DNA of 64,000 bases from Legionella_C dresdenensis (GCF_042649825.1 NZ_JBHSAB010000004.1:186001-250000); one strand, 5' to 3'. Positions 25,190 through 33,861 are shown, counted from the stretch's first letter. The notes: a model not told the origin generated them from the sequence alone. Numbers and translations: made by a program.

Positions 25190-25930
25190 ATGCATATGTC
25201 AGAAAAAATTGCACTCATTACGGGAGCAGCCCGCCGCATAGGCGCAACGATTACTGAACACCTTCATCAATACGGTTATGCCGTAATTATACATTGTCAT
25301 CACTCCATCGCAGATGCCCGTTCTTTAGCTGAACAACTAAATAGCCGCCGGCCAGACAGCGCGCTGATTATCAGCCAGGATCTTCTTCAACCCCAGGCGG
25401 CAGAGCGTTTGATTGAACAGGCAATAGCCTGGAAAAACCGGCTGGATCTGCTGGTGAATAACGCATCAGTATTTATCCGCTCCCCATGCGGCAACTTGAA
25501 CATGGCGCAATGGCAACAACAATTTACCGTCAATGTCCAAATCCCATTCCAGTTAAGCTGTCTGGCTGCGCCTTATCTTGAAGCGCAAGAAGGCAGTATT
25601 ATTAATATTACTGATATTCATGCGGAAAAACCGTTAAAAGGGTATGCCGTCTATTGCCAGACCAAAGCGGCTCTATTGATGCAGACCAAGGCGCTGGCGC
25701 GCGAACTTGCGCCCAAAGTGCGGGTAAATGCCGTTGCTCCCGGTGCGATTGCCTGGCCTGAACAGGAAAACCTGTTAACGGATGACGTGCGCCAACAGAT
25801 TATCGCAATGACGCCGCTTAAGCGTCACGGTTCACCGGTTTATATCGCCCAAGCGGTAGTTGCACTGGCCGGGAATGCGTTTATCACCGGCCAGGCAATT
25901 AATGTTGACGGCGGCAGGAGTATTAATTAA
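25190..25930 (+). CDS. Pteridine reductase (short-chain dehydrogenase)
   Basis: SDR-fold NADPH enzyme, 246 aa. The nucleotide motif is TGAARRIG, the TGxxxRxG form typical of pteridine reductases (PTR1/FolM) rather than classical TGxxxGxG. NNAS at ~90 and the catalytic Tyr-Lys in YAVYCQTKAAL (~152-162) are present, as is the C-terminal ITGQAINVDGGRSI. It probably reduces dihydropterins or dihydrofolate. The PTPS-III-like gene at 22 kb makes a pterin theme plausible. AGGGA lies 4 bases before the ATG at 25190; a second ATG at 25196 is possible. It is convergent with the 674-aa gene, with no terminator between them. Confidence 0.88.
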   Translation: MHMSEKIALITGAARRIGATITEHLHQYGYAVIIHCHHSIADARSLAEQLNSRRPDSALIISQDLLQPQAAERLIEQAIAWKNRLDLLVNNASVFIRSPCGNLNMAQWQQQFTVNVQIPFQLSCLAAPYLEAQEGSIINITDIHAEKPLKGYAVYCQTKAALLMQTKALARELAPKVRVNAVAPGAIAWPEQENLLTDDVRQQIIAMTPLKRHGSPVYIAQAVVALAGNAFITGQAINVDGGRSIN

Positions 25931-27951
25931 TTGCCTGCGCCTGGTGCGGCCTGGAAGTGATCAGAGGGCAGCAACGGTTTTTCTTCATCGACAGCCTTGG
26001 GTAAGGATGGGAGAAGTCCGGGGCGGCCTGCTTTGTTGAAATGATCCAGGCAATGAGCGCGATCCTTGTTGAACCAGGCTTCAAAAGCGACAAATTTAAC
26101 CTCTTTAAACTCTGGCAGTTTACCGCGCGTGGGCTTATAGCGGTTAATAAGGATATTTGAAAGCACTGCCAAAGCAAGACCTGCCGCCAGCACCCCTAAT
26201 CCCGGGCCTATCGGCATCATGACCAAGGCTGTAAAGACCAGTGCCGGAACCAATGCATCAATCAATACCGAACGAGTCAATTGCACCGCCTGGAACCGGA
26301 TCATGCATTTTTGATGAGCCGACTCCGCCATCCGTTCTGCCAGCAGCAGGTAAATTTGCCTCTGCATATTCGGATCGTCCTCCGCTTCGCCAAATTTCTG
26401 CAGCAACTTTTCACAGTCGGTTTTGATGCGATTGCGCAGCTGCTTTGAATGTTCGATTTCAATCGCGCTGTTGATTGCCGATGTGGCTAGAGTCAAGACG
26501 AAACTCAGGGCGGCGCCTGCAACTCCCAGTGCAAGTGCAACTGGTGCCGCTGCGGGTATAAACAAGCTGCACATCAGAACAAACGCAATGAAAAGGCTGA
26601 CGGCATAGGTTAAATCGTTAATCAGCTTCATCTGCTTGAATTTCCATTCAAATTGCTCATTTTCTTGTTGCTTTCTGAGGTCATCAAGCCGGTTGTCAAT
26701 CGTTTCCAGTGACTCCTGGGCTTCTCTGATTTCCTCGGCTCTTGCCTTTTCTGCTGCCTCTAGTCTCATAACCGCTTCTTGGTTACCAGCCTGGTTTGCC
26801 AATAAGTTGGCTTTTTCTTCTTTCAGTTTGGCAAGAGCGTTTTCATAATCGGCTTTGGCCGCGATTAATTTGGTCTTTTCTTCTTCCAAATCCTCAATGG
26901 CTTCTTTATAGTCCTGCATTTTTTTGTTATAAGCCGTTTGCTCTTCATAAAATCGCCAGCAGGTCAAGGCAATGTCCATCAGTAACAGGCCAGCGGTTAC
27001 GGCATTACCCGCTGTTCCCAGCGCACCTGAACCAACCAGCCAGAAATAACAGGCAAGATTGGCTGTCGCCCAGAACAAGTCATTCAATATTGTGAATTTG
27101 CGCATATCCCATTGGGTTAAAAACCGTTCTTGCCAGGGAATCTCCGCTTCCGGAGAGTCTTTGAGCCAGGGATTAGCGTGTTTCGTCAGCAGATAAAGGT
27201 TAATTCCAAGCCGAGTGTAGTATAAGACCCAGCTCATGTAACCTGTTATGGGCGCAGGCACGCCTAGCGCGGCTTGTGCCTGCTGGTTATTATAAAAATC
27301 AGCCGGCAGCATTTCCAGAATGGCGCTCAGCATTCCTCCGCCCCAGACCCAATAAAGTCTAAGGTCATTGCTTTTGGACATTTTCTTTTCAGCCGAGGTA
27401 AGCAATTTTTCGCCGCCATCGTCCATAATACTCATCATGGTTTTGCCGATGGCTTTGCCTAATCCCAATAACCAGCCTAGCAGAAACCCTGGCTGTGCTG
27501 CAGCGGCTTCTTCCTGGTGATTTTGCGCTATTGCAGCGGTAACCGGGTTATTAGCTTGCGGTAATAGCATTTCCAGCAACTGGTTACATTTGACTTTGTG
27601 TTTAAGCAATTTTTCCAGGCCTTTAGTTCGATGCTCCGCTTCAGCTAATAAAATTTGAAAATCCAGTAAATACCCGGTGAGCATAAGCTTATCAGCCAGC
27701 GCTTTTTTCTGTTGCTCAGTCAGGAATTTAAAAATTGCAGAATTGGTCTGGTCTAATTGCTGACGGTAATAATCCAGCAAAGCCGGATAAAATCCTCTTA
27801 GTTCTGCTATTTCGGCAATCCCCGGGAGTTGATCGCGATTGCGGGAATCGCCTTTGCTGGCGTGATAGCGGCGGCGAGCAGCATTTAAACCATGTTGGCC
27901 TATCAGTTTGCTTAATGGTGCCATTGGTTTATTACTGCTGCTTTCAGTCAT
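25927..27951 (-). CDS. Unknown membrane/coiled-coil protein, 674 aa (paralogue of 57516 gene)
   Basis: Soluble helical N-terminus (1-195); hydrophobic blocks at ~196-215, ~233-256, ~287-330, ~447-495 and ~562-600; a long Glu/Lys/Ala coiled coil at ~335-445. The C-terminus is soluble. Residues ~233-303 (PITGYMSWVLYYTRL, LLTKHANPW, ND.FW, N...YFW) align with residues ~204-277 of the 475-aa protein at 57516, and the membrane block after the coiled coil also corresponds. AAGGAGG precedes the ATG. Its last codons overlap the end of the convergent pteridine reductase by 4 bases. The function is unknown; it may be effector-like. Confidence 0.8.
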   Translation of the reverse strand: MTESSSNKPMAPLSKLIGQHGLNAARRRYHASKGDSRNRDQLPGIAEIAELRGFYPALLDYYRQQLDQTNSAIFKFLTEQQKKALADKLMLTGYLLDFQILLAEAEHRTKGLEKLLKHKVKCNQLLEMLLPQANNPVTAAIAQNHQEEAAAAQPGFLLGWLLGLGKAIGKTMMSIMDDGGEKLLTSAEKKMSKSNDLRLYWVWGGGMLSAILEMLPADFYNNQQAQAALGVPAPITGYMSWVLYYTRLGINLYLLTKHANPWLKDSPEAEIPWQERFLTQWDMRKFTILNDLFWATANLACYFWLVGSGALGTAGNAVTAGLLLMDIALTCWRFYEEQTAYNKKMQDYKEAIEDLEEEKTKLIAAKADYENALAKLKEEKANLLANQAGNQEAVMRLEAAEKARAEEIREAQESLETIDNRLDDLRKQQENEQFEWKFKQMKLINDLTYAVSLFIAFVLMCSLFIPAAAPVALALGVAGAALSFVLTLATSAINSAIEIEHSKQLRNRIKTDCEKLLQKFGEAEDDPNMQRQIYLLLAERMAESAHQKCMIRFQAVQLTRSVLIDALVPALVFTALVMMPIGPGLGVLAAGLALAVLSNILINRYKPTRGKLPEFKEVKFVAFEAWFNKDRAHCLDHFNKAGRPGLLPSLPKAVDEEKPLLPSDHFQAAPGAGN

Positions 27952-28131
27952 TATGCCGCCTCCTTATAAAGGGATTTGTGATTTATAAAATTCAATTTGC
28001 TCTTTTTTATATCACAGTATGAATTTGAAGGACAAGGCTAAAATATATCCATTTACAATTATGTAACCTATCTAAAGATAATTTTAGCTTATGTTTGGAG
28101 ATAGGTGCGTTTCATTAAGTTAAGAAAATGT

Positions 28132-28218
28132 GTCATCCCCTGCGGAGGGGGAGATCAATTCATCGAACAAGGTAAGGTGCTAACTGGAGAAATGGATTCC
28201 CGCCTTCGCGGGAATGAC
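28132..28218. repeat. ~86-bp REPIN/MITE-like element, copy 3
   Basis: Left end degraded (GTCATCCCCTGCGGAGGGGG); spacer CGAACAAGGTAAGGTGC; right end intact (TTCCCGCCTTCGCGGGAATG). Same orientation as the next copy. Confidence 0.8.
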
Positions 28219-28241
28219 AGTATCTATCACTTAACCGAATT

Positions 28242-28326
28242 GTCATCCCCGTGAAGGCGGGGATCTATCCATCAAACAAGGTAAAGAGCCAACTTGAGAA
28301 ATGGATTCCGCCTTCGCGGGAAAGAC
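28242..28326. repeat. ~86-bp REPIN/MITE-like element, copy 4
   Basis: GTCATCCCCGTGAAGGCGGGG ... ATTCCGCCTTCGCGGGAAAGAC with spacer CAAACAAGGTAAAGAGCC. It lies 23 bases after copy 3, in tandem with it. Confidence 0.8.
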
Positions 28327-28420
28327 AGTGCGGCAGTATGCCTTCACAGGAACGACAAGGTTCTTGCGTTATTACTTTTCTATCCATTAAGATCTCATTT
28401 TTTCACCATTGAGGTTAATT

Positions 28421-29092
28421 ATGGCCAAAGCAGTGATTTTGCTTTCCGGCGGCCTTGACTCGGCAACTTGCGTTGCAATTGCCAAATCACAGGGGTTTGA
28501 ATGTTATGCGCTTAGTTTTATGTATGGTCAGAAACACACAGCTGAATTAGAGGCGGCGAAAAGAATTGCTGACCAGTTTGAAGTGGCCGAACACCGGATA
28601 GTGAATCTGGATGTCGGGCAATTCGGCGGCTCGGCGCTCACGGATAAAGCGATTGACGTGCCTGAGTACAGTGCAAAATCTGAAATACCGGTTACCTACG
28701 TTCCCGCCCGCAATACGGTCTTTCTCTCAATTGCCTTGGGCTATGCTGAGGTTTTGCAGGCTAATGATCTGTTTATTGGCGCAAATGTCGTCGATTATGG
28801 CGGCTATCCGGACTGCCGGCCGGAGTTTCTGGCTGCGTTTCAGGCAATGGCCAGACTGGCGACCAAAGCCGGTGTTGAAGGCGCGCCAATTACTATCAAT
28901 GCGCCTTTGCTGACATTAACCAAGGCGGAAATCATAGCGACGGGCCGCAGATTAGGTGTAGACTATGCTATGACCGTGTCCTGTTATCAGGCAGGGCCTG
29001 GTGGTGAAGCGTGTGGAAAATGCCATAGTTGTGAATATCGGCGTAAAGGTTTTGCCGAGGCTGGTTGTGCTGATCCAACGATCTATTTTTAA
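28421..29092 (+). CDS. queC: 7-cyano-7-deazaguanine synthase QueC
   Basis: ATP-dependent enzyme converting 7-carboxy-7-deazaguanine to preQ0 in queuosine synthesis. PP-loop LLSGGLDSATC at residues ~7-17; adenylate region YGQKH; YVPARNTVFLSIAL at ~90; C-terminal zinc cysteines in CYQAGPGGEACGKCHSC. The ATG at 28421 with GAGG upstream gives 223 aa; TTG at 28409 is a weaker alternative. The other que genes are not adjacent. Confidence 0.96.
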   Translation: MAKAVILLSGGLDSATCVAIAKSQGFECYALSFMYGQKHTAELEAAKRIADQFEVAEHRIVNLDVGQFGGSALTDKAIDVPEYSAKSEIPVTYVPARNTVFLSIALGYAEVLQANDLFIGANVVDYGGYPDCRPEFLAAFQAMARLATKAGVEGAPITINAPLLTLTKAEIIATGRRLGVDYAMTVSCYQAGPGGEACGKCHSCEYRRKGFAEAGCADPTIYF

Positions 29093-29203
29093 TCAGACCT
29101 TGATAAAAATTTACGATTTTGTTACAACTTATTGGGCATTTTTATTTCAATTATATTAATTAGTTGCTATTATGGCCTCGATTTTTAACCTAGGAGTAAA
29201 ATT

Positions 29204-29824
29204 ATGTTTCAAGCAATTACTGGTTTTTTAGGTAGACATTATGTCAAAATATTGTTTGGCTTGCTTGCGTTAGCACTGGTTGCGGCTTTGGCATCGGTAT
29301 TCGTATATGCTTTTGCTCCAGCTGCAGTTGCTGCTCTGGCTGCCGTTTCAATTAAAGGCGTTGCAATTTTTGCACCACTGTTCTCTTTATTTAATTTTGC
29401 TGGCGGCGCTGCTGTAGCCACTATGATTATTGCTGCTGCTGCACCAGCCGTTGCGACTGTTGCTGGCTTTGTTGCTGCACTGGGTCTTGGTCTGGTTTAT
29501 GATGGTGTCAGACGCGTTGTTAAAGATGTTGTTGGTTTGTTTACTGATCGCTTTAAAACACAAACCTCTTCTGATGAGTTAGTATTAGAGAGACGTGAAG
29601 AAGCGCAATATGAAAATATTACCTCAACTTCAACAAATCCTTACTACAACCAACATCTCCAGCAAACTGAAGCTCCACAAACGACTGTAGTTGCAGAAGA
29701 ACTTCCTTCTGATCATCATCATGGTCATGGAACCAGTTTTTACGAAGCACCCCAATCCAGCTCTGTATTTGCTGAATCTTCTACTCCCAGTTATGTTCCT
29801 GCGACTTCTGGCTTAAACGGATAA
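29204..29824 (+). CDS. Unknown protein: hydrophobic N-half, disordered tail, 206 aa
   Basis: Starts MFQAITGFLGRHYVK with a strong ribosome binding site (AGGAG). Residues ~14-105 are very Ala/Val-rich and hydrophobic (three membrane helices or an amphipathic hairpin). A short basic stretch follows (RRVVKDVVGLFTDRFK), then an 85-residue Ser/Thr/Gln/His-rich tail (SDHHHGHG) with no predicted fold. The membrane block plus a flexible polar tail parallels the CGIL protein at 23815, but without obvious homology. A classic terminator follows directly. No family is recognised. Confidence 0.75.
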   Translation: MFQAITGFLGRHYVKILFGLLALALVAALASVFVYAFAPAAVAALAAVSIKGVAIFAPLFSLFNFAGGAAVATMIIAAAAPAVATVAGFVAALGLGLVYDGVRRVVKDVVGLFTDRFKTQTSSDELVLERREEAQYENITSTSTNPYYNQHLQQTEAPQTTVVAEELPSDHHHGHGTSFYEAPQSSSVFAESSTPSYVPATSGLNG

Positions 29825-29845
29825 CTTAAGCGTAGTACAGCATCT

Positions 29846-29873
29846 AAAAACGCGGCAAACGCCGCGTTTTTTT
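29846..29873. terminator. Rho-independent terminator, bidirectional
   Basis: AAAAACGCGGC-aaac-GCCGCGTTTTTTT: a strong GC stem with a T-run on the plus strand and a five-T run on the minus strand. It serves the 206-aa gene and the convergent ubiX. Confidence 0.92.
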
Positions 29874-30441
29874 ATTCCTCTCCCCAGCGCTTGACCAAAC
29901 CACTGTCCAAATCAAATAAATCCAATACCCGGCCAACGGTTGTGTTGACTAAATCATCAATAGTCTGGGGATTATTATAAAAAGCAGGAACGGGCGGATA
30001 AATAATGGCGCCCATCTGCGTGGCAAGGGTCATATTTTGCAGGTGGCCAAGATGAAGCGGCGCTTCACGGGGCATGAGAACCAGCCGCCTTCTTTCTTTC
30101 AAAACCACATCTGCGGCCCGGGTGAGCAGGGTGCTGGTAATGCCGTGCGAAATTTCGCCCAGTGTTTTCATCGAGCAGGGCGCGATAATCATTCCCATCG
30201 TTTTAAAAGAGCCGCTGGCAATGCTTGCTGCAATATTGCTATTGGCATGGTGCACATCGGCCATGCCTTTTAGCTGCTGCAGCGTGATTGCGCTTGTTTC
30301 ATAGTGATGGGTCAGTTGAGCGGCTTTGCTGATAATCAGATGAGTTTCAACGTATAGCGTTGAGAGCGTTTCCAGTAAACGGATACCGTAAATAATACCT
30401 GATGAGCCGCTGATCCCGATAATTAAACGTGGTTTTGTCAT
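29872..30441 (-). CDS. ubiX: Flavin prenyltransferase UbiX
   Basis: Makes the prenylated FMN cofactor of UbiD from FMN and dimethylallyl phosphate. It is 189 aa. The N-terminus RLIIGISGSSGIIYGIRLLE is the FMN phosphate loop; further signatures are IIAPCSMKTLGEISHG (~86-101) and LVLMPREAPLHLGHLQNM (~121-138). ubiD lies at 1.7 kb, so the cofactor maker and its client are 28 kb apart. The 3' end overlaps the terminator. Confidence 0.96.
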   Translation of the reverse strand: MTKPRLIIGISGSSGIIYGIRLLETLSTLYVETHLIISKAAQLTHHYETSAITLQQLKGMADVHHANSNIAASIASGSFKTMGMIIAPCSMKTLGEISHGITSTLLTRAADVVLKERRRLVLMPREAPLHLGHLQNMTLATQMGAIIYPPVPAFYNNPQTIDDLVNTTVGRVLDLFDLDSGLVKRWGEE

Positions 30442-30447
30442 GATTTC

Positions 30448-30600
30448 CTATAATGGCTCTGTTTTATTGCTTACACGGATTAATTCACCATTATAAATAG
30501 AGTCCGGCGGGTTTAAAATGATTTTTTCACCAGCTTGTAATCCGCTATTCACTTCGTCAAAGGGTTCATTGCCTGTAATAAATGCGTTATACTTCGCCAT
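30448..30600 (-). pseudogene. Remnant of RND efflux periplasmic adaptor C-terminus
   Basis: A 50-codon open frame just upstream of ubiX. Its translation contains EVNSGLQAGEKIILNPPDS, followed by a short stretch and then GELIRV. This closely follows the C-terminal end of HlyD/AcrA-type adaptors (GLxxGDxVVxNPPDSLxxGxxV). The preceding ~350 residues of such a protein are absent and metG starts divergently right behind it, so it is most likely a decayed gene fragment. It could still be translated from ATG at 30600. Confidence 0.4.
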
Positions 30601-30619
30601 TTGAGCGATGGAAACCGTT

Positions 30620-32626
30620 ATGAGCACTCGTAAAATCCTGGTAACCAGTGCCTTGCCTTATGCAAATGGCCATTTACATCTTGGCCATCTGGTCGAGCAT
30701 ATTCAAACTGATGTCTGGGTTCGTACACAAAAAATGCTGGGCCATCAATGCATCAGTGTCTGCGGTGATGATGCTCATGGCACTCCGATCATGCTGAAAG
30801 CCGAGAAAGCAGGTATTACGCCTGAGCAGCTAACCACTGAAATCCGTCAAAGTCATGAACAGGATTTTAAAGCGTTTGCGATTAACTACGACAGTTACTA
30901 CACAACCCATTCTGCTGAAAACCAACAGCTGGCCAATCAAATATACCAAAAGCTGCAAGAGAACGGCGACATTGTAAAAAAATCGATCAAACAATTCTAC
31001 GATCCTGCCAAAGCCATGTTTTTGCCGGATCGCTATGTCAAGGGAACTTGTCCAAAATGTAAAACGCCGGATCAATATGGCGATAACTGTGAAGCTTGCG
31101 GTGCAACCTATTCCCCAACTGAACTGCTTGATGCCGTCTCGGCAATTTCCGGCGCCAGACCAGTGGAAAAAGAATCCGAGCACTATTTCTTTGATTTGCC
31201 GCGCTATGAAAAATTATTGAAAGAATGGACAACAAGCGGCCATCTGCAACCTGAAGTAGCTAACAAACTTGATGAATGGTTTGCTGCTGGCCTGAAACAG
31301 TGGGATATTTCCCGTGATGCGCCATATTTTGGCTTCCTGATTCCGGGTACGGCTGATAAATATTTCTATGTATGGCTTGATGCGCCTATCGGCTATATGG
31401 CCAGCTTCAAAAAATATTGCGATAGTAATGGTGTGTCCTTTGATGAGTTCTGGAGTAAGGATTCAACTGCTGAGCTTTATCATTTTGTCGGTAAAGATAT
31501 TGTGTATTTTCACGCCCTGTTCTGGCCCGCAATGCTTGCCGGTAGCGGCCATCGTTTGCCGACAGCCGTTTTTGCCCACGGCTTTTTAACGGTTAACGGA
31601 CAAAAAATGTCCAAGTCGCGCGGTACATTTATTGAGGCGCGAACTTACCTGCGCCATTTGCATCCTGAATACCTGCGTTATTATTTTGCTGCCAAACTCA
31701 ATGGCCGGGTTGATGATCTGGATTTGAATTTTGATGATTTCATTAATCGGGTAAATGCCGATTTGGTTGGTAAAGTGGTAAATATCGCCAGCCGTTGTGC
31801 CGGGTTTATTAACAAGCGCTTTGATAATCAACTTTCTGACACCTTGTCTGAGCCGGAACTATATAAGGCATTAGTTGCTGAGCGTGAGGCGATCATTGAC
31901 GCTTATGTCCAACGCGATTATGCGCGCGCAATCCGTCAGATTATGGAGTGTGCTGACCGGGTTAACCAATACATTGATAATAATAAACCCTGGGTACTGG
32001 TTAAAGATCCGGAGCAATTAGCTCAGGTACAAGCAGTGTGCACCATGGCGCTTAACCTGTTTCGAGTGCTAATGACTTACCTGAAGCCGGTATTACCGAT
32101 GATGGCCGAACAGGTTGAACAATTCCTCAATTGTGCGCCTTTAACCTGGGATGGGATTGACAAGCCCTTGCTGACGCACAAAATTGCCGCCTTTACCCCG
32201 TTAATTGTACGCGTAGAACGCGAGAAAATTGATGCCATACTTGCCGATACCAAAGCTGAAACAGCGGTTGCCGGCACCGAAAAAGCAACGTCTGCCGAGC
32301 AATCTTATGTCTCAATTGATGAGTTTGCCAAAATCGATTTACGGATTGCCCGGATCGCGGCCGCTGAACCGGTGGAAGGCGCTGACAAATTATTGCGCCT
32401 GCAGCTTGATTTGGGCGATAGCCAGAAACAGGTTTTTGCCGGTATTAAATCAGCTTACCAGCCGCAGGAACTGATCGGCCGTTTAACGGTTATGGTTGCC
32501 AATCTGGCGCCGCGCACCATGCGTTTTGGTATTTCCGAGGGAATGGTTTTGGCAGCGGGCGACGGGAAGGGAATTTTTCTGTTACAACCGGATAGCGGTG
32601 CATTACCAGGCATGAAGGTAAAATGA
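30620..32626 (+). CDS. metG: Methionyl-tRNA synthetase
   Basis: Class I synthetase, 668 aa from the ATG at 30620 (MSTRKILVTSALPYANG); an ATG four codons earlier is possible. The HIGH-type motif is HLHLGH. The zinc knuckle is CPKCKTPDQYGDNCEACG (~145-162), the KMSKS loop QKMSKSRG (~332), and the C-terminal EMAPII/Trbp111 tRNA-binding domain starts at ~565 (SIDEFAKIDLRIARI). The stop overlaps the start of the rnfB-like gene (ATGA), making a metG-rnfB-nth operon. Confidence 0.97.
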   Translation: MSTRKILVTSALPYANGHLHLGHLVEHIQTDVWVRTQKMLGHQCISVCGDDAHGTPIMLKAEKAGITPEQLTTEIRQSHEQDFKAFAINYDSYYTTHSAENQQLANQIYQKLQENGDIVKKSIKQFYDPAKAMFLPDRYVKGTCPKCKTPDQYGDNCEACGATYSPTELLDAVSAISGARPVEKESEHYFFDLPRYEKLLKEWTTSGHLQPEVANKLDEWFAAGLKQWDISRDAPYFGFLIPGTADKYFYVWLDAPIGYMASFKKYCDSNGVSFDEFWSKDSTAELYHFVGKDIVYFHALFWPAMLAGSGHRLPTAVFAHGFLTVNGQKMSKSRGTFIEARTYLRHLHPEYLRYYFAAKLNGRVDDLDLNFDDFINRVNADLVGKVVNIASRCAGFINKRFDNQLSDTLSEPELYKALVAEREAIIDAYVQRDYARAIRQIMECADRVNQYIDNNKPWVLVKDPEQLAQVQAVCTMALNLFRVLMTYLKPVLPMMAEQVEQFLNCAPLTWDGIDKPLLTHKIAAFTPLIVRVEREKIDAILADTKAETAVAGTEKATSAEQSYVSIDEFAKIDLRIARIAAAEPVEGADKLLRLQLDLGDSQKQVFAGIKSAYQPQELIGRLTVMVANLAPRTMRFGISEGMVLAAGDGKGIFLLQPDSGALPGMKVK

Positions 32627-33231
32627 CAATTCCTGCTAAAGAAATCGATGCTTTACTGCCGCAAACCCAATGCGGCGAATGTGGTTTTCGCGGTTGTATG
32701 CCCTATGCCGAAGCGTTAGTGCAGGGCAGTGCTGCGATTAATCAATGCCCGCCCGGCGGCGCGGCAACGGTTAAGGCTTTGGCTGCACGATTGGATATTG
32801 ATCCGGCGCCTTATTTTGAACAGGCGATTGCCAATACCCGGCAACCCGCATTAGCGGTTATTCGGGAAGCAGAATGTGTTGGCTGCACCAAATGTATTCA
32901 GGCGTGTCCCGTGGACGCCATTATCGGTAGTGCAAAATTAATGCATGCAATCATTACCACTGAATGTACAGGCTGTGGTTTATGCGTTGAGCCTTGTCCG
33001 GTAGATTGTATTGAAATGCATCCGGTTGTTGAATCAACCTATGATAAAGAGCAAGCCCGTGCTCATCATCAGGCACGCCAGATCAGACATTTACGTGAGC
33101 AGCATGAACAACAGCAGGCATATCGTGAAAAGCGTAAACTGGTTAATAAGGATACGCAGGATATTCAGGCGAAACAGGACTATATTCAACAGGCAATGGC
33201 TCGTCTGAAGGCTAAAAAGAATAATGAATAA
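32623..33231 (+). CDS. RnfB-like iron-sulfur protein (orphan)
   Basis: 202 aa. The N-terminal [4Fe-4S] motif QTQCGECGFRGCMPYA (C-x2-C-x4-C, with a later C in NQCPPGG) is the RnfB signature, followed by two ferredoxin clusters (CVGCTKCIQACPVDAI and CTGCGLCVEPCPVDCI) and a long basic coiled-coil tail. The hydrophobic N-terminal anchor of true RnfB is missing, and no rnfACDGE genes are nearby. nth follows with an 8-base overlap, matching the rnf-nth order of enterobacteria, so this looks like a retained piece of an ancestral rnf operon. It is probably a soluble electron carrier; the partner is unknown. Confidence 0.85.
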   Translation: MTIPAKEIDALLPQTQCGECGFRGCMPYAEALVQGSAAINQCPPGGAATVKALAARLDIDPAPYFEQAIANTRQPALAVIREAECVGCTKCIQACPVDAIIGSAKLMHAIITTECTGCGLCVEPCPVDCIEMHPVVESTYDKEQARAHHQARQIRHLREQHEQQQAYREKRKLVNKDTQDIQAKQDYIQQAMARLKAKKNNE

Positions 33232-33856
33232 AGCAAAGCGGCGCGAGATATTCAAGCGGTTTCAGGCCGCGAATCCCCATCCGACAACAGAGCTTGATTA
33301 CTCCACGCCCTTTGAATTGCTGATTGCGGTTATGCTGTCTGCGCAGGCAACGGATGTCAGCGTGAACAAAGCGACTCAGCGGTTATTTCCGGTTGCCAAT
33401 ACACCAAAAGCGATATTAGAGCTGGGTGTGGAAAAACTGAAAGAATATATTAAAACGATCGGGTTATATAACAGCAAAGCAAGTAATGTGATTAAAACCT
33501 GCCAGCTACTGATCGAAAAACACAACAGTCAGGTACCGTTAACGCGAGAGGAACTGGAGGCGCTGCCTGGAGTGGGCCGTAAAACAGCCAATGTCGTTTT
33601 AAATACCGCATTTGATCAGCTAACCATGGCGGTTGATACCCATATTTTCCGAGTTGCAAATCGAACAGGCATCGCGCCTGGCAAAACACCCTTAGCGGTT
33701 GAAAAAGCATTGCTCGCCAACATTGAACCGGAATTTCTCAAGGATGCCCATCACTGGCTGATTCTGCATGGCCGCTATATCTGTGTTGCACGCAAACCGC
33801 GCTGCGCAGAATGCCTGATTAACGATCTCTGCGAATACCCGGAAAAAACAATCTAA
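33224..33856 (+). CDS. nth: Endonuclease III (Nth)
   Basis: DNA glycosylase/AP lyase that removes oxidised pyrimidines, 210 aa. The helix-hairpin-helix LPGVGRKTANVVL carries the catalytic Lys (~residue 120). The catalytic Asp is in VDTHIFRVANR (~138). The [4Fe-4S] ligands are in CVARKPRCAECLINDLC (C-x6-C-x2-C-x5-C). It overlaps the rnfB-like gene by 8 bases, and a TTGGGCT repeat follows 5 bases after the stop. Confidence 0.97.
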   Translation: MNKAKRREIFKRFQAANPHPTTELDYSTPFELLIAVMLSAQATDVSVNKATQRLFPVANTPKAILELGVEKLKEYIKTIGLYNSKASNVIKTCQLLIEKHNSQVPLTREELEALPGVGRKTANVVLNTAFDQLTMAVDTHIFRVANRTGIAPGKTPLAVEKALLANIEPEFLKDAHHWLILHGRYICVARKPRCAECLINDLCEYPEKTI

Positions 33857-33861
33857 AAAGC

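Larger units (their letters stand above)
27952..28420. other. 469-bp gene-free stretch
   Basis: AT-rich leader of the divergent 674-aa gene, then two head-to-tail ~86-bp repeat elements (28132-28218 and 28242-28326), a degraded repeat tail (GCCTTCACAGGAACGAC), and the queC leader. No open frame is supported. Confidence 0.6.

Noticed and set aside
28132..28326. Possible short CRISPR array
   Set aside because: Only two units, with the 'spacer' conserved among copies elsewhere and no cas genes; this is a dispersed REPIN-like element.
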